The translations under genes were made by a program, and so were the position numbers. DNA of 64,000 nucleotides from Prostheceraeus crozeri (Eukaryota > Platyhelminthes > Polycladida > Euryleptidae). Positions 23,261 through 32,460 of this stretch are shown in pieces; the stretch's first letter is position 1, and every line of letters starts with the position of its first letter. The stretch lies in the NCBI GenBank assembly GCA_907163375.1, contig CAJQUW010004777.1:124001-188000 (forward strand). Reading direction: 5' to 3'. The notes under the pieces are model-generated. The model saw only the letters and a program-made list of their open reading frames with translations. It was not told the DNA's origin and did not search any database.

Positions 23261-23930
23261 AGTAATGGGCAAAAGACCGTTCCAGGACACCCCATTTTTC
23301 AATTTTTTTTGCACCTTTAAAAACGACTAAATTTATCAATTTAGGTCATTATTTCAGGTTTTTAAGACCTAAATTCATGAATTTAGACCGTTCCAGGAGA
23401 AGCCAAAATTCTCAAATTTTTTGTACTTTTAAAAACGACATAAATTCATGAATTTTAACCCTTTTTCAGGTTTTTAAGACCTAAATTCATAAATTTAGGC
23501 GTTTTTAAAAATACCCAACTTTTCAAATTTTTCAAAATCTCAAAATTTGAGAATTTCAATTTTCACCCCCAAAATCATGACCGTTCCAGGACACCGAAAA
23601 AATCAAAAAAGTTAAGAATCTCAAAATTTGAGAATTACAAATATTACTCTTAAAATCATGACCGTTCCAGGACACCGAAAAAATCATAAAAGTTAGGAAA
23701 CTCAAATTTGTGATTATGACATTTTACTCCCAAAATCATGACCGTTCCAGGACACAACATCAGAAAAATTGGTATTTTTAAAAACGTCTTTTAAATCCAT
23801 TTTTCAGGTTTTTAAAATATGAGTTAACTAAAATTGTGTGTTTAATAATATTTCTTTAAAAATGGAAGAAACAAAAGTGGATGAAACAAAAGTGGAAGAA
23901 ACCGCAAGAATATATCCTTCGTTATCACAG
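23261..23930 (+). repeat. Left terminal inverted repeat of Polinton A3
   Basis: This begins AGTAATGGGCAAAAGACCG and contains five GACCGTTCCAGGA-type iterations (near 23274, 23386, 23579, 23660 and 23741). It includes the 5' end of the membrane-protein gene. It matches the right repeat at 62655-63176 in inverted orientation, with an extra block in the left copy. Confidence 0.9.
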
Positions 23931-24530
23931 TTAAAAATAAGTGAATTGAATAAAGAAAAACACAAAGATAGAGTACGCTATATGAAAGATAAGGAATCTC
24001 AATTATTATTAAGATTAGAGCATTATAAAAAATTAAGAAAGAGATGGTCTAAAGTTATGAATGTAACACAAGGAATTGGCATATTCTTAACAATAAGTTT
24101 AGGTGCTTTAACAATTGTTATATCTTCTGGTGTTTTAGTAATTCCAGTAGTTGATACTGCTTTAACAGGTACGGGTGTTTTTACAACTTCACTTGTTACA
24201 ATGTTAGATAAATCTTTAATAACGAAGAAACGAAAATCATTGAAAAATAAACATTCTCACGTTAAAGAAGTTTATGATAAACTGCATTATTACTTTCAAA
24301 GAGTATGTGATGATAATGTTATTACGCTAGATGAGATTGAAAAATTTGATCAAATAGCTAATGAAGTAAATCAAATATCATTTCAATTACAGACCGAAAA
24401 AGTTCATGACAAGAATAAACAGGATGGCAAAATTTCTAGTGATGGTAAAATTTCTAATGAAGAAAATGATAAAGTTTTTTTAGAAGAACTAAAAACTTTA
24501 TTAAACAAAACTTTATTAAACAAAACTTAA
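23862..24530 (+). CDS. Conserved Polinton membrane protein (A3)
   Basis: This is an open 222-codon frame beginning MEETKVDETKVEETARIYPS. A charged helical segment is followed by a hydrophobic hairpin (IGIFLTISLGALTIVISSGV and a Gly/Thr-rich stretch, residues about 78-125), then a basic loop (KKRKSLKNKHSH) and a C-terminal helix with VCDDNVITLDEIEKF. Proteins with this layout (coiled segment, Gly-rich hydrophobic hairpin, then a DNVITxxE-type helix) recur in Polintons as unnamed conserved proteins. A role in membrane interaction or the virion is plausible but unproven. The start codon lies inside the terminal repeat, and pieces of the gene therefore also appear at 10300-10425 and 62655-62720. 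Confidence 0.7.
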   Translation: MEETKVDETKVEETARIYPSLSQLKISELNKEKHKDRVRYMKDKESQLLLRLEHYKKLRKRWSKVMNVTQGIGIFLTISLGALTIVISSGVLVIPVVDTALTGTGVFTTSLVTMLDKSLITKKRKSLKNKHSHVKEVYDKLHYYFQRVCDDNVITLDEIEKFDQIANEVNQISFQLQTEKVHDKNKQDGKISSDGKISNEENDKVFLEELKTLLNKTLLNKT

Positions 24531-24539
24531 AACGAAAAG

Positions 24540-24932
24540 ATGTCAGACGCCAAAGCAATAAAAAATTATTTGTTCAGTAAAATGTTTTTGTTGTATTCCA
24601 ATGTTACCACAAAATTCAAATATTATATTTTAAAAATGGATAAAACTAAAGCTCATAATCTAAAAAAAATTAAACAATTAGAAGAGTTAATAAAACAAAG
24701 AAATATTATGAAAGAAAATCATCTTCAGCATAGAATGATAAAAGCTGGTATTCAATCTGATATGTTTGAAAAAATGCAGCAAACCGAGCGAGTAAAAACT
24801 GATTTTGAAAAAACTATGGAACCATTTAAAACTCTTGAAAAAGAAAGTACAAATAATGATAAACAAATTAATATAACAGATCCAGAACACAAAACTATAT
24901 TAGATGACTGGATTACTAGAATCAAACATTAA
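24540..24932 (+). CDS. Small basic coiled-coil protein (A3)
   Basis: This 130-codon frame begins 10 bases after the membrane-protein gene. An internal ATG at 24636 (MDKTKAHNLKKIKQLEELIK) may be the true start, because the preceding residues look like translated AT-rich leader. It is Lys/Glu-rich and helical. Its end overlaps the next frame by about 30 bases, and the two may belong to a single locus. Not recognised. Confidence 0.45.
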   Translation: MSDAKAIKNYLFSKMFLLYSNVTTKFKYYILKMDKTKAHNLKKIKQLEELIKQRNIMKENHLQHRMIKAGIQSDMFEKMQQTERVKTDFEKTMEPFKTLEKESTNNDKQINITDPEHKTILDDWITRIKH

Positions 24933-25458
24933 TAAGAAATTACCAAAATCTATGCAATTTGAACATTCTATTTCATTTATAGATGGAAAAACAATACCTA
25001 GATTTTATCTCGGACAAAAAGAAATATTTCCACAACCTTTTCGAGGTTTAATTTTTTCACCAGATAAATATCCTTTTAATTTAGATAGAAATTTTGTTGA
25101 TCTTTTAAGAGGAGCAGATTTAAATAATTATGCTGTAGAAGATCTCATAAAATATAAAGCTATGTTAGATAGAGTTGGTGCAGTAAAATCTCTTAGACGT
25201 TATAAACAATTAGAAAATTTATTATCAACGGGAGTTAAAGTAGGAAAAGGTTTATCGGAAAAACAGAAAACAGAAACAACTGTATTCTTACCAGATGATC
25301 CACAAGAATTACTAAATAGATTAAATATTTTAATATCTGCAATAAAAGAAGGACATAATTCTAGTTTCAATGAAATTCATGCTATATTGAAAAGACTGTT
25401 AGAAAAGAAGATTCTAAATGAAGAGGATTATAAAAGTACAACGAATCGAAGGTTCTAG
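24904..25458 (+). CDS. Conserved Polinton protein of unknown function (A3)
   Basis: This 184-codon frame contains FYLGQKEIFPQPFRGLIFSP, RGADLNNYAVEDLIKYKAML and a C-terminal helical repeat (LLNRLNILISAIKEGHNSSF ... LLEKKILNEEDYK). The C-terminal pattern recurs in unnamed Polinton proteins next to penton and ATPase genes. It may be equivalent in position to the family B gene at 32457-33149. A double-hairpin insertion supplies its last codons and stop (25439-25474). Confidence 0.5.
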   Translation: MTGLLESNINKKLPKSMQFEHSISFIDGKTIPRFYLGQKEIFPQPFRGLIFSPDKYPFNLDRNFVDLLRGADLNNYAVEDLIKYKAMLDRVGAVKSLRRYKQLENLLSTGVKVGKGLSEKQKTETTVFLPDDPQELLNRLNILISAIKEGHNSSFNEIHAILKRLLEKKILNEEDYKSTTNRRF

Positions 25459-25474
25459 GGCTTCGCTCGTAGCT
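25439..25474 (+). repeat. Double-hairpin insertion at the 3' end of the preceding gene (A3)
   Basis: The segment has the GAATC-GAA-GGTTC and GGGC-TTC-GCTC hairpin pair, the same element as in polB with two changed bases. Here it provides the stop codon of the frame rather than an in-frame peptide. Confidence 0.75.
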
Positions 25475-25537
25475 GAAATATGTTGTTGTTTTTAATTTTC
25501 TTATAAAAAAATATTTATTCAAAATTTTAACTAAAAA

Positions 25538-26341
25538 ATGTCTTCGAAAGAATTATCATCAGCAGATTTAGACAAAATTAATAATCATTTAGAAAATCTA
25601 ACAGAGATTTTGGGTTCATCAAAATTTAGTACGACGTTAAAAATTATAACAACTACTTCATCACACACTTGTAATTTAGAACCCATTCTACATTTAGAAC
25701 AAAATAAAAATTATCAAATTGCATTGACTAGTTTCTCCACATTTAACACTATTCAAAACGTTATCAAAGATGTGAATGATCAATTTAGATATTCTACTGA
25801 TAAAGGCAAAACGTGGAAAGTACTAACTTTTCTTCCTGGTTCTTACGAAGTTGAATCAATATCAAATGAAATTAAGAGACATTTAGGTATACCATTTAAA
25901 GATAAGAAACAATTACATGTTGCAGTTGAACCGGCAGTTAATAAATTTTCTCTTACTTTAGACGAAAATCATCAAGTTGATTTTAATCATGATAGATCAT
26001 TGTCAAAGCTATTAGGATCTAATAAACAAACCTATAGTCAAGGTTATCATTTAGGTGAGAAGATTCCAAAAATAACTGAAATAAATTCAATTGTTGTACA
26101 TTGTGACATTATTGAAGGAGGATATATAAATGGTAAATTGTCAAATTTAATATTCAGTTTTCCAGCTTTTACTGTACCCATTGGTTATAGATTAAATGTA
26201 ATTCCACAAACATTAATATATTTCCCTATTACAAGAAAAACTATTAACAACATTAACATGAGAATCACTGATGAAAAAGGACAAGAAATAAATTTTGGAG
26301 GTGAAGAGATTATGATAGATCTTTTGGTTAGAGAAGTTTAA
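25538..26341 (+). CDS. Penton-like minor capsid protein (A3)
   Basis: This is an open 267-codon frame starting MSSKELSSADLDKINNHLEN. After a short helical arm come strands typical of Polinton penton proteins: ILHLEQNKNYQIALTSFSTF, NTIQNVIKDVNDQFRYS, FLPGSYEVESISNEIKRHLG, and near the end LNVIPQTLIYFPITRKTINN and LLVREV. A single-jelly-roll fold filling the fivefold vertices is the known role of this protein in Polintons. It lies immediately upstream of the packaging ATPase on the same strand. Appears undamaged. Confidence 0.65.
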   Translation: MSSKELSSADLDKINNHLENLTEILGSSKFSTTLKIITTTSSHTCNLEPILHLEQNKNYQIALTSFSTFNTIQNVIKDVNDQFRYSTDKGKTWKVLTFLPGSYEVESISNEIKRHLGIPFKDKKQLHVAVEPAVNKFSLTLDENHQVDFNHDRSLSKLLGSNKQTYSQGYHLGEKIPKITEINSIVVHCDIIEGGYINGKLSNLIFSFPAFTVPIGYRLNVIPQTLIYFPITRKTINNINMRITDEKGQEINFGGEEIMIDLLVREV

Positions 26342-26389
26342 TTTTCTTCTTCTTCTTTAAAAATAAAAATAAAATTTTTTTATTAAAAA

Positions 26390-27155
26390 ATGAGTGAATT
26401 TCCCCCATTAAATAAAAAAAACTTAGATTTAATCATCATCCAAATTTATCTAATAAAGTTTTGTCAGTTATTTGCGGAAGATCAGGTTGTGGAAAAAGGT
26501 ATCTATTATTTAAAATTTTAACGACTGCAAATTGTTTGGATTATAACAATCTTATAATTTATACAACAACAGCAGAACAACCCGTCTATCAATTTTTAAA
26601 ATATGGATTTGAAAATAATCTTAAAAAAACAGCAATTGCTTCATTATTCAAAGAATATGAAAAATCTGAAGATGAAGAAGAAATAAGTTCGTGGTGTAAA
26701 GAAGCAGCAAAAATAATCAGTTAGTTGAAACCAATAAAAATAAGCATATAAAGATACATTTAATAGATGATAGTGGTAATATGCAAGATCCTAGTCAACT
26801 AGAAAAAACAATGAAACATTGTGTAATTTTTGATGATTGTGTTAATGATAGAAATCAGTCAGTTCAGAGAAATTATTTCACAAGAGGTAGACATAACAAC
26901 TGTAGTGTTTTTTATTTAACACAAAGTATGTATTCATTAGACGGAAGTGTTATTAGAAAGAATGCAAATATATTCTTACTATTTGAAATAAATGCAAGAA
27001 ACTTAAGTGATTTGTTAAGAGATTTATGCGTAAGAAATAAAGATGAATTTAAACAATCGTGTAACAATGCATGGTGAAAAGATTATGGTTTCATTACAAT
27101 TAATATTGATAAAAAAATTCATGATAGAGTTATCGAACAATTGTTCTCTGACTAG
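26390..27155 (+). pseudogene. ATPase: FtsK/HerA-type DNA packaging ATPase (A3), broken copy
   Basis: This would pump DNA into capsids. The Walker A segment CGRSGCGKRYLL and Walker B CVIFDDCVND are visible, followed by TRGRHNNCSVFYLTQSMYSL, which carries the sensor-like Gln, and VRNKDEF. The size (about 255 residues) suits the Polinton family. It is broken in this copy. Confidence 0.8.
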
Positions 27156-27192
27156 GCTTCTCCTCGAGGGGCTTCGCCCCGACTGAAAGTCG
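27146..27192 (+). repeat. GC-rich double hairpin at the ATPase stop (A3)
   Basis: In an otherwise AT-rich background, GGGGC-TTC-GCCCC and CGACT-GAA-AGTCG hairpins follow each other directly at the end of the ATPase gene. The loops (TTC and GAA) are the same as in the polB insertions but the stems differ. Confidence 0.75.
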
Positions 27193-27350
27193 ATAGAAGA
27201 TTTGTTTACTGAGTAATAAAAAATTTTTATACTGAGTAATAAATAATAAAATTTTTATTCTAGACTGATTTAAATAATAAAAAAAATTTTTCTAGACTTA
27301 TTTAAATAATAAAAATTTTTTTCTAGACGGATTTAAATAATAAATAAACT
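27193..27350. repeat. Short AT-rich tandem repeats between convergent ATPase and polB (A3)
   Basis: There are about four units of roughly 33 bases of TCTAGACNNATTTAAATAATAA type, each supplying AATAAA-like signals on the plus strand. This is the convergent 3' end region of the plus-strand block and polB. Confidence 0.65.
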
Positions 27351-28189
27351 TTAAAAAGGTAAAGTAGTTATTCCATCAGGTAAAATTTTTCTTTTATCAT
27401 CAAATGGATCTAATGCTAATTTATGTTCCTCTTTTTAATACATTTTATGTTTTTTTGAATTAAGTCTATAATTACATGCTGTTTTTATTTTATTATTAAA
27501 TAATGAATTCTTATAATCTTGAAATGTTATTTGATTAGCCACTGATGCCTTTGAAATTCCTTTTAATGTTTTATGTGTTTTAATATTATTAGTTGTATCA
27601 TAGCAGTAACATTTAGATTTTAAAAATATAGCTTCTGTTATGAAATCTTCATTTCCTAACTCATCTTTTACTTTACATAATTCTGAAGGATGAATAAAAT
27701 CTTTTATTTTATCTATTTCTTCATCAAGTGAAGAATTATGCGGTACTGTTAATTCTAAGAAAACGGAATCCGTATCTGTAAAGTGTAATTTATAGTTTTC
27801 GCCATAAGCAGGTGCTAAATGATTATATATAAATCTATACATAAATAGCTTAACCAGCTATAATATAGTGAATCCAATAAAATTAAACTTATCATGCTTT
27901 ACGCTGATTCGACGTAAATGTACAAGACATAGTTCATCACTGAATTTAGTAGTTCTTTTATATGTAGGTTTCCCTGTAAAATTTTGAAATCTATCTTTAT
28001 CATAAACTATTTCAATATTTTGTCTATTACGCACATTTTCTAAAGTCTTACCATAAAATGCATTATTCATTAATTTGAAGAACACGTTTCCAAAATCATC
28101 TTTATTTCTTTTAGCTATTTTACGTTTTTCAATATTGAACTCTATATAATTTTTTAACCACCTAGATTTTTGATAAAATAGTTTTCGAT
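27351..28189 (-). pseudogene. polB: Protein-primed DNA polymerase B (A3), 3' part
   Basis: This carries the palm motif B (NNAFYGKTLENVRNR), motif C (FTDTDSVFLEL) and the lysine-bearing segment LKGISKASV that ends Polinton polymerases. The 5' part of the same gene lies at 51915-55534, beyond element B, which is inserted at 28190. Broken. Confidence 0.9.
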
Positions 28190-28775
28190 AGTAGTAAGCA
28201 AAACTCCACTTCTGGACCGCGCAAGATGGCGGCCATCGCTGCGTCCCCCCCCCTCTGGCACGGCAGAGTGTCGTGGTCGGCCGCCGTGGTGCTTCGTGTC
28301 TGAGTCCCCCCCCCCTCTGGAACGACAGAGGTTGTGGTCTGTCGTGGTGTGCCGGCCGGGTGGGTCCACGTGCACAACATGTTCGCTGACGTCCCCCCCC
28401 TCTGCAACAACAGAGTGTGAGACTCGGGTGAGTTGGTCCGACCGCCTGGTTGACGTGGGCGACCGTCTAGGTTGACGTGGGCGACCGCCAGGATTAGTCT
28501 TGAGGCTATAGTGTGTGATGTTTTTGGTGTGTAGCGCCTAAACGAAGCATCGGATGAGAAAACGGAGGCCAGATTCGGAATCTACGTGAAATTTTGGGTT
28601 AGGAAGGATGTTTCCAGCGAAATCGGAGAGAAAAAATTTTCGGCTGACGTCCCCCCCCCCCTGGACAGCTTGCTTCCAGTGGACGGATTTTGTCGTGCGA
28701 TAGCTCGTTTGAAAGCTAAGAGTGAGACAAATTCAGTGAAAGAATCGGCTTGTTCGTATCTGCCTTCGTTTAGAT
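28190..28775 (+). repeat. Left terminal inverted repeat of Polinton B
   Basis: This matches 51125-51908 in inverted orientation. It holds three runs of 8-10 C each followed by a 16-base hairpin (CTCTG-GCACGG-CAGAG, CTCTG-GAACGA-CAGAG, CTCTG-CAACAA-CAGAG), then a duplicated TTGACGTGGGCGACCG block. The right copy carries one additional ~185-bp internal unit that the left copy lacks. Confidence 0.9.
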
Positions 28776-28899
28776 GTGAGACGCCATTTAAGATTTTGGG
28801 ACATTGGTGAAAAACGACAGAGTTAGAATTTGGGACGTTTTGGGCTGTAGCTTCAAAACGAACTATCGGATTGGTAAACGGATGCCAGATTTGGAATCA

Positions 28900-29060
28900 A
28901 CTTGATGTTATTGTCCAATGAGGATCATCATCCAATGAGAATCAAGCATTTCTTTATAAATAGCGAGCCTTCCACAGTGAGAATCATTCCATCGTTGAAT
29001 CACACGAGTGACGGGCGCACATTTTCTCTCTCTAGTTCCCTGTTCTATTATCCAACTAAA
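28900..29060 (+). promoter_or_regulatory. Promoter and leader of the leftmost gene of Polinton B
   Basis: Two CCAATGAG boxes (28915 and 28931) precede a TATA box, TATAAATA at 28955-28962. About 35 bases downstream is TGAATCACACGAGTGACG, which recurs at the same distance from the TATA box of polB. A TCTCTCTCT tract follows. The start codon is at 29061. Confidence 0.75.
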
Positions 29061-29836
29061 ATGGTAAGTCGCTACTTCCCTCCCTCTCCTCCCTTGAACG
29101 TAAACTTAATACAATCTTTTTTCATTTTCAGGCATCTACTCCATCTGCTGCACTAGTAGGACAAAATGGCGGTCAAACGTTACAAGGTTCGCTACGGTCA
29201 GATCATCTACAACTGAGGCCAGTGGAAGAAACATCCAAGGTACATAATCCTACACCGCTACAGCGTAAATTTAAACAAGCCTTGCGTTATGATGATCATA
29301 GCGTAGTACTCCAAACGGGAATGCTCCCTTCCACGGATGTCAAGATAATGCACAATCAGTATGGGGACTACATACTGATCCCCGTGAGTCCGTACATTCG
29401 CCACCAACTTGATATTATTGAGGAGTACGTGACATTAAATATGGACATTCCTACTCCTCTTGCTCAAGAGTGGAAGGCGAGAGATGACAAGGATACTCCC
29501 TATAGAAAGATTTGGGATGGTAATCACATTTGCCTACCGGTATCACATTGGTGTACTTACTATAAGAAGGAGGGAGATCATTCAATACCCATCAGATGTG
29601 ATGAGCTCGGAGAAGGTACTTGGGATATCCTTTTCAAAGTGAATGGGCTATATTATGGTCGACACAAGGATAATAAAATAGCCTCTCTCTCCATGCATAT
29701 GGAATCCATCCTATATATTCCGAAACCACCCAACGTGGACGACATAATTGATCAAATCCTTAACAGCAGTGGTACGAAGCGCAAGTCGGAGAAGAATGCT
29801 ACATCAAAACGCAAATCAAAGAAGGAGAATTGCTAG
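29061..29836 (+). CDS. Spliced nuclear protein of unknown function, leftmost gene of Polinton B
   Basis: The ATG at 29061-29063 is followed directly by a 68-bp intron (GTAAGT ... TTTTCAG, 29064-29131); the second exon continues in frame as ASTPSAALVGQNGG to the stop at 29836, giving about 236 residues. The core is compact and globular (YGDYILIPVSPYIRHQLDII, LPVSHWCTYYKK, LGEGTWDILFKVNGLYYGRH) and the C-terminus is a basic nuclear-localisation-like tail (KRKSEKNATSKRKSKKE). Position, promoter type and NLS suggest an early nuclear role, for example nucleic-acid binding in replication. I do not recognise the family. Confidence 0.7.
29064..29131 (+). other. Intron directly after the start codon
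   Basis: Donor ATG|GTAAGT and acceptor CATTTTCAG|GCATCT are both consensus, with a pyrimidine-rich tract before the acceptor. Splicing places the ATG in frame with a long open frame that otherwise has no ATG at its beginning. Confidence 0.75.
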
Positions 29837-29870
29837 TCCTTTCCTAACTCTACCCTATGACAATTCGCTT

Positions 29871-29996
29871 ATGTGCTTTGAGTGTCGTAGACGTGGTCTT
29901 ATTAGATACATTTTACTTCTTCGTTGCCATCATATCATTTGTGTATTTTGTCGTGAAAAGCATCGATGTAATTCTTCATTTTGTAATATGTTATAG
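29871..29996 (+). CDS. Mini RING-like peptide (41 aa)
   Basis: This small frame contains CFECRRRGLIRY, LRCHHIICVFC and CNSSFC: a C-x2-C ... C-x-H-x3-C-x2-C pattern like a truncated RING finger. It lies 35 bases after the previous stop in a tightly packed plus-strand block, so it may be an exon of a spliced transcript rather than an independent gene. Confidence 0.4.
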   Translation: MCFECRRRGLIRYILLLRCHHIICVFCREKHRCNSSFCNML

Positions 29997-30048
29997 AACG
30001 TTTCCTTAGATGTGTAAATTTCCGTTTTAGGCTTCTATCATCATTTTT

Positions 30049-30579
30049 ATGGATTGTGAGGGTGAACCTGTACAGGAGCTCAGTGCTATTGCTATGAACA
30101 ATTGGACATATCAGATTGTTAGTGTCTATCATCAACATGCCAACTGCGATCCCAATGTTGATCAATGGGCGAGAAAACACATTCATGGACTTAATCTGAA
30201 ATATTTGCAAGACTATGGCTTTTCTTGTGAGAGTGCTCTTCTTATTGACTTTAAACGATGGTTAGCTGCTTTCAATGTTATACGCATCTTTTGTAATAAT
30301 CCTGGTAAGGAGAGGAAAGTATTTCCCAATCTAATCATTGATGATATTTTGCTCCCACCTTGGGATAGTAGAGTGAATCAACATTATCATGAAGTCACAA
30401 AACGTTTTAAGGATTTGTGTGTTCCTATTTTGTCTGTTCGTTGTAGTAGCTACGTTCATAACCAATGCTTCTTTCCTCCTTACCTCAACACTGCCAAAGT
30501 CCTGTATGGTTATCATTGCTCGCTGTATGATAGTTACCAGCTGTATCTATTTTATCTCTTTCAAACCATTGATTTATAA
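30049..30579 (+). CDS. DEDDh-type 3'-5' exonuclease-like protein
   Basis: This is an open 176-codon frame. The start MDCEGEPVQELSAIAM has the D-x-E pair of exonuclease motif I; FNVIRIFCNNPGKER is in the place of motif II; and YHCSLYDSYQLYLFYLF near the end fits the H-x4-D of motif III. Polinton polymerase B already has its own exonuclease domain, so a separate nuclease could act in end processing or RNA turnover. Assignment is by motif order only; motif II is weak. Confidence 0.5.
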   Translation: MDCEGEPVQELSAIAMNNWTYQIVSVYHQHANCDPNVDQWARKHIHGLNLKYLQDYGFSCESALLIDFKRWLAAFNVIRIFCNNPGKERKVFPNLIIDDILLPPWDSRVNQHYHEVTKRFKDLCVPILSVRCSSYVHNQCFFPPYLNTAKVLYGYHCSLYDSYQLYLFYLFQTIDL

Positions 30580-30666
30580 TGCATGCTTGTTACCATTATT
30601 CAATAAATGTTACTATGAGAAGAGTTGTTGTTTTCATGCAATGGATGGGTTAGATAAAGGGCGATC

Positions 30667-31077
30667 ATGTCTTTCTCAAACGACTGCGGAACATTACGTT
30701 TTCATAGGCAAAGTTTAAAAGGAGCTGTTCAAGATTATGTGATAAAATTTCATAAAGATGAGACCGACATCGAAGCAGTGGTCGATGATGCTAGCACTCT
30801 ATTTCTAGAGTTAATGAATACATTCTCTGATAGCATTATCATGGCGCGATTAGTTGCGAAAATTAAGTTTAGTCATTTTGGAAAGGAAGAGGTGGAAAGT
30901 CGCTCTTTCCATTTTGCTTCTTATTCAATGGAAGTGGTAGATCACCCCCAAGAATTTTTTAAAAGACATATGATAAAAATTGCTGAACGTCTTAACGCAT
31001 TTAACCATCATGGTAGCAGTCTAGTGATTGAAGCGATTTCAGATATTCACATTCAACTTTCCATAAAGAAAAATTGA
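30667..31077 (+). CDS. Stand-alone relative of the polB N-terminal domain
   Basis: This is an open 136-codon frame (MSFSNDCGTLRFHRQSLKGA ... DIHIQLSIKKN). The last third, FFKRHMIKIAERLNAFNHHG followed by SSLVIEAISDIHIQL, lines up with a segment in family A polB (SMINKLENCIIEAELRESGW then RFVKILSKKIVI) and in family B polB (WLNFHIQCLKSNVDKFNQ). It therefore looks like a duplicate of that polymerase domain kept as a separate protein. The function of the domain is unknown. Confidence 0.6.
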   Translation: MSFSNDCGTLRFHRQSLKGAVQDYVIKFHKDETDIEAVVDDASTLFLELMNTFSDSIIMARLVAKIKFSHFGKEEVESRSFHFASYSMEVVDHPQEFFKRHMIKIAERLNAFNHHGSSLVIEAISDIHIQLSIKKN

Positions 31078-31079
31078 AA

Positions 31080-31403
31080 ATGCAGTGGTACTTGATTGTA
31101 GCACAACTGGTTTTCGAGCTATGTCTGCTCACTCTCGAAGTATATTCCTTCTGTACATGCGTCTATTATTTAGAAAAGGCTAGCAAATTCATATCTTCAA
31201 AAAGACTTGCTATAGACATCAGTAACGGTGAAACTATGTGTTGCGATGTATGTAAGCGAAAGGATGGAAATGAAAAGCGCATCTTCAAGAGATGTAAGCA
31301 TACTTTTTGTCAACGCTGTTTCATACGTAATTGCATTCAACTTTGCCAATGTAACCACTGTGACATTGCTCATTTCGAGTGTCACTTATGTCGCAATAGT
31401 TAG
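31080..31403 (+). CDS. Membrane-anchored RING-finger protein
   Basis: The ATG at 31080 overlaps the previous gene's stop region. Residues about 3-27 form one hydrophobic segment (WYLIVAQLVFELCLLTLEVY), followed by a RING-type cluster: CCDVC, CKHTFCQRC, CQCNHC and CHLC. This would suit a viral E3 ubiquitin ligase acting on a membrane. It is 107 residues and fully open. Several cellular and viral RING proteins have this layout; the target is unknown. Confidence 0.7.
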   Translation: MQWYLIVAQLVFELCLLTLEVYSFCTCVYYLEKASKFISSKRLAIDISNGETMCCDVCKRKDGNEKRIFKRCKHTFCQRCFIRNCIQLCQCNHCDIAHFECHLCRNS

Positions 31404-31454
31404 TACCTATGCAAATGTGGTAAAGATAGGTTTTAGCAAAGACTAACACGGAAA

Positions 31455-31811
31455 ATGGCGAAACGTAAAATGACGAAACGTAAAAGTCAAAAGTTTTCTT
31501 CAGCCATTCAAGCTCTCCGACGAATGAAAGCAAATCAGCGATACAATGCTATACGACATGCTAACGATAAATTCATTTGTGAAATTATTTCTCATGTGAG
31601 GAAGTTGAGGACGAAGAAATTAGCGCCAAAACAACGAAAGTTACTTAAGCGATATGCTACGAAATTGCGTTTCATCTCCAATCCTAAAGTCGCCCTTCAA
31701 AGAAAGAGGAAAACTCTAACACAAAAGGGCGGTTTCCTTTCAGCAATACTTCCAATGATAGCTCCTGCCGTGGGCAACCTATTGGGAAATATCTTTGGCT
31801 CTAAGCGTTAA
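31455..31811 (+). CDS. pX-like basic/hydrophobic virion peptide
   Basis: This is 118 residues: a very basic N-terminal two thirds (MAKRKMTKRKSQKF, KLRTKKLAPKQRKLLKRY) that could bind DNA, then QKGGF and a hydrophobic tail (LSAILPMIAPAVGNLLGNIF). QKGG-F fits the adenain cleavage consensus XXGG-X, so the C-terminal peptide could be released on maturation. Such peptides occupy this position in many Polintons. Confidence 0.7.
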   Translation: MAKRKMTKRKSQKFSSAIQALRRMKANQRYNAIRHANDKFICEIISHVRKLRTKKLAPKQRKLLKRYATKLRFISNPKVALQRKRKTLTQKGGFLSAILPMIAPAVGNLLGNIFGSKR

Positions 31812-31842
31812 TTATGCAAATGTTGAGTCTCAAAGTAATAAA

Positions 31843-32460
31843 ATGGATTTCAGACTTCAATGTGATAAAGTTCTGACTGTATCAGGTCCATCTCATGCAG
31901 GTAAAACTGTTTTCACGCTGAATTTATTGGATAAAAGAAGGGAGTTGTTTAAGGAACCTATCAATCGAGTGATTTGGTGTTATGGTATTTATCAACCGTC
32001 GCTGTTTCAGGAATTGCAAAGTCGCAACTTTATTCGACATGAAGGAATTATTCCAGTGGATAAACTTCAGTCTAATGATGTTGTTGTATTGGATGATTTA
32101 TTAAAAGAAAGTAAGAATTCAAAAGATGTTACAGATATGTTCACTCGCGCAGCACACCATAAAAGGTGTTTTATCATCTATATTACACAAAATTTGTTTC
32201 CTGATGGAAAAGAAGCTCGTACACGAAACCTGAATACACACTATTATGCTATTTTCAAGAATCCGCGAGATAAAAGTCAATTTGAAATTTTAGCGCGACA
32301 AGTTGCACCCAGAGGATCAAAAGCCTTAATTGAAATTTTTCAAGCAGCTACTGAAAAACCATACGGTTACTTATTCATTGACTTTACGCAAGAGTGTCCG
32401 GAAGAATTTAGATTTCGAAGTGATATTTTGAAAACTCCCATGATTATCTACAAACTATGA
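31843..32460 (+). CDS. ATPase: FtsK/HerA-type DNA packaging ATPase
   Basis: This is 205 residues from the ATG at 31843 (MDFRLQCDKV); an upstream in-frame TTG is less likely as start. Walker A is GPSHAGKT (residues 15-22), Walker B VVVLDDLL (about 80-87), followed by RAAHHKRCFIIYITQNLF with the conserved Gln. It ends at YKL, and the next gene's ATG overlaps the stop. It provides energy for packaging DNA into the capsid. Confidence 0.9.
   Translation: MDFRLQCDKVLTVSGPSHAGKTVFTLNLLDKRRELFKEPINRVIWCYGIYQPSLFQELQSRNFIRHEGIIPVDKLQSNDVVVLDDLLKESKNSKDVTDMFTRAAHHKRCFIIYITQNLFPDGKEARTRNLNTHYYAIFKNPRDKSQFEILARQVAPRGSKALIEIFQAATEKPYGYLFIDFTQECPEEFRFRSDILKTPMIIYKL

Noticed and set aside
28154-28410. Minus-strand frames in the left terminal repeat of B
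   Set aside because: Low-complexity reading of GC-rich terminal repeat; no family resemblance and mirrored at the other end.
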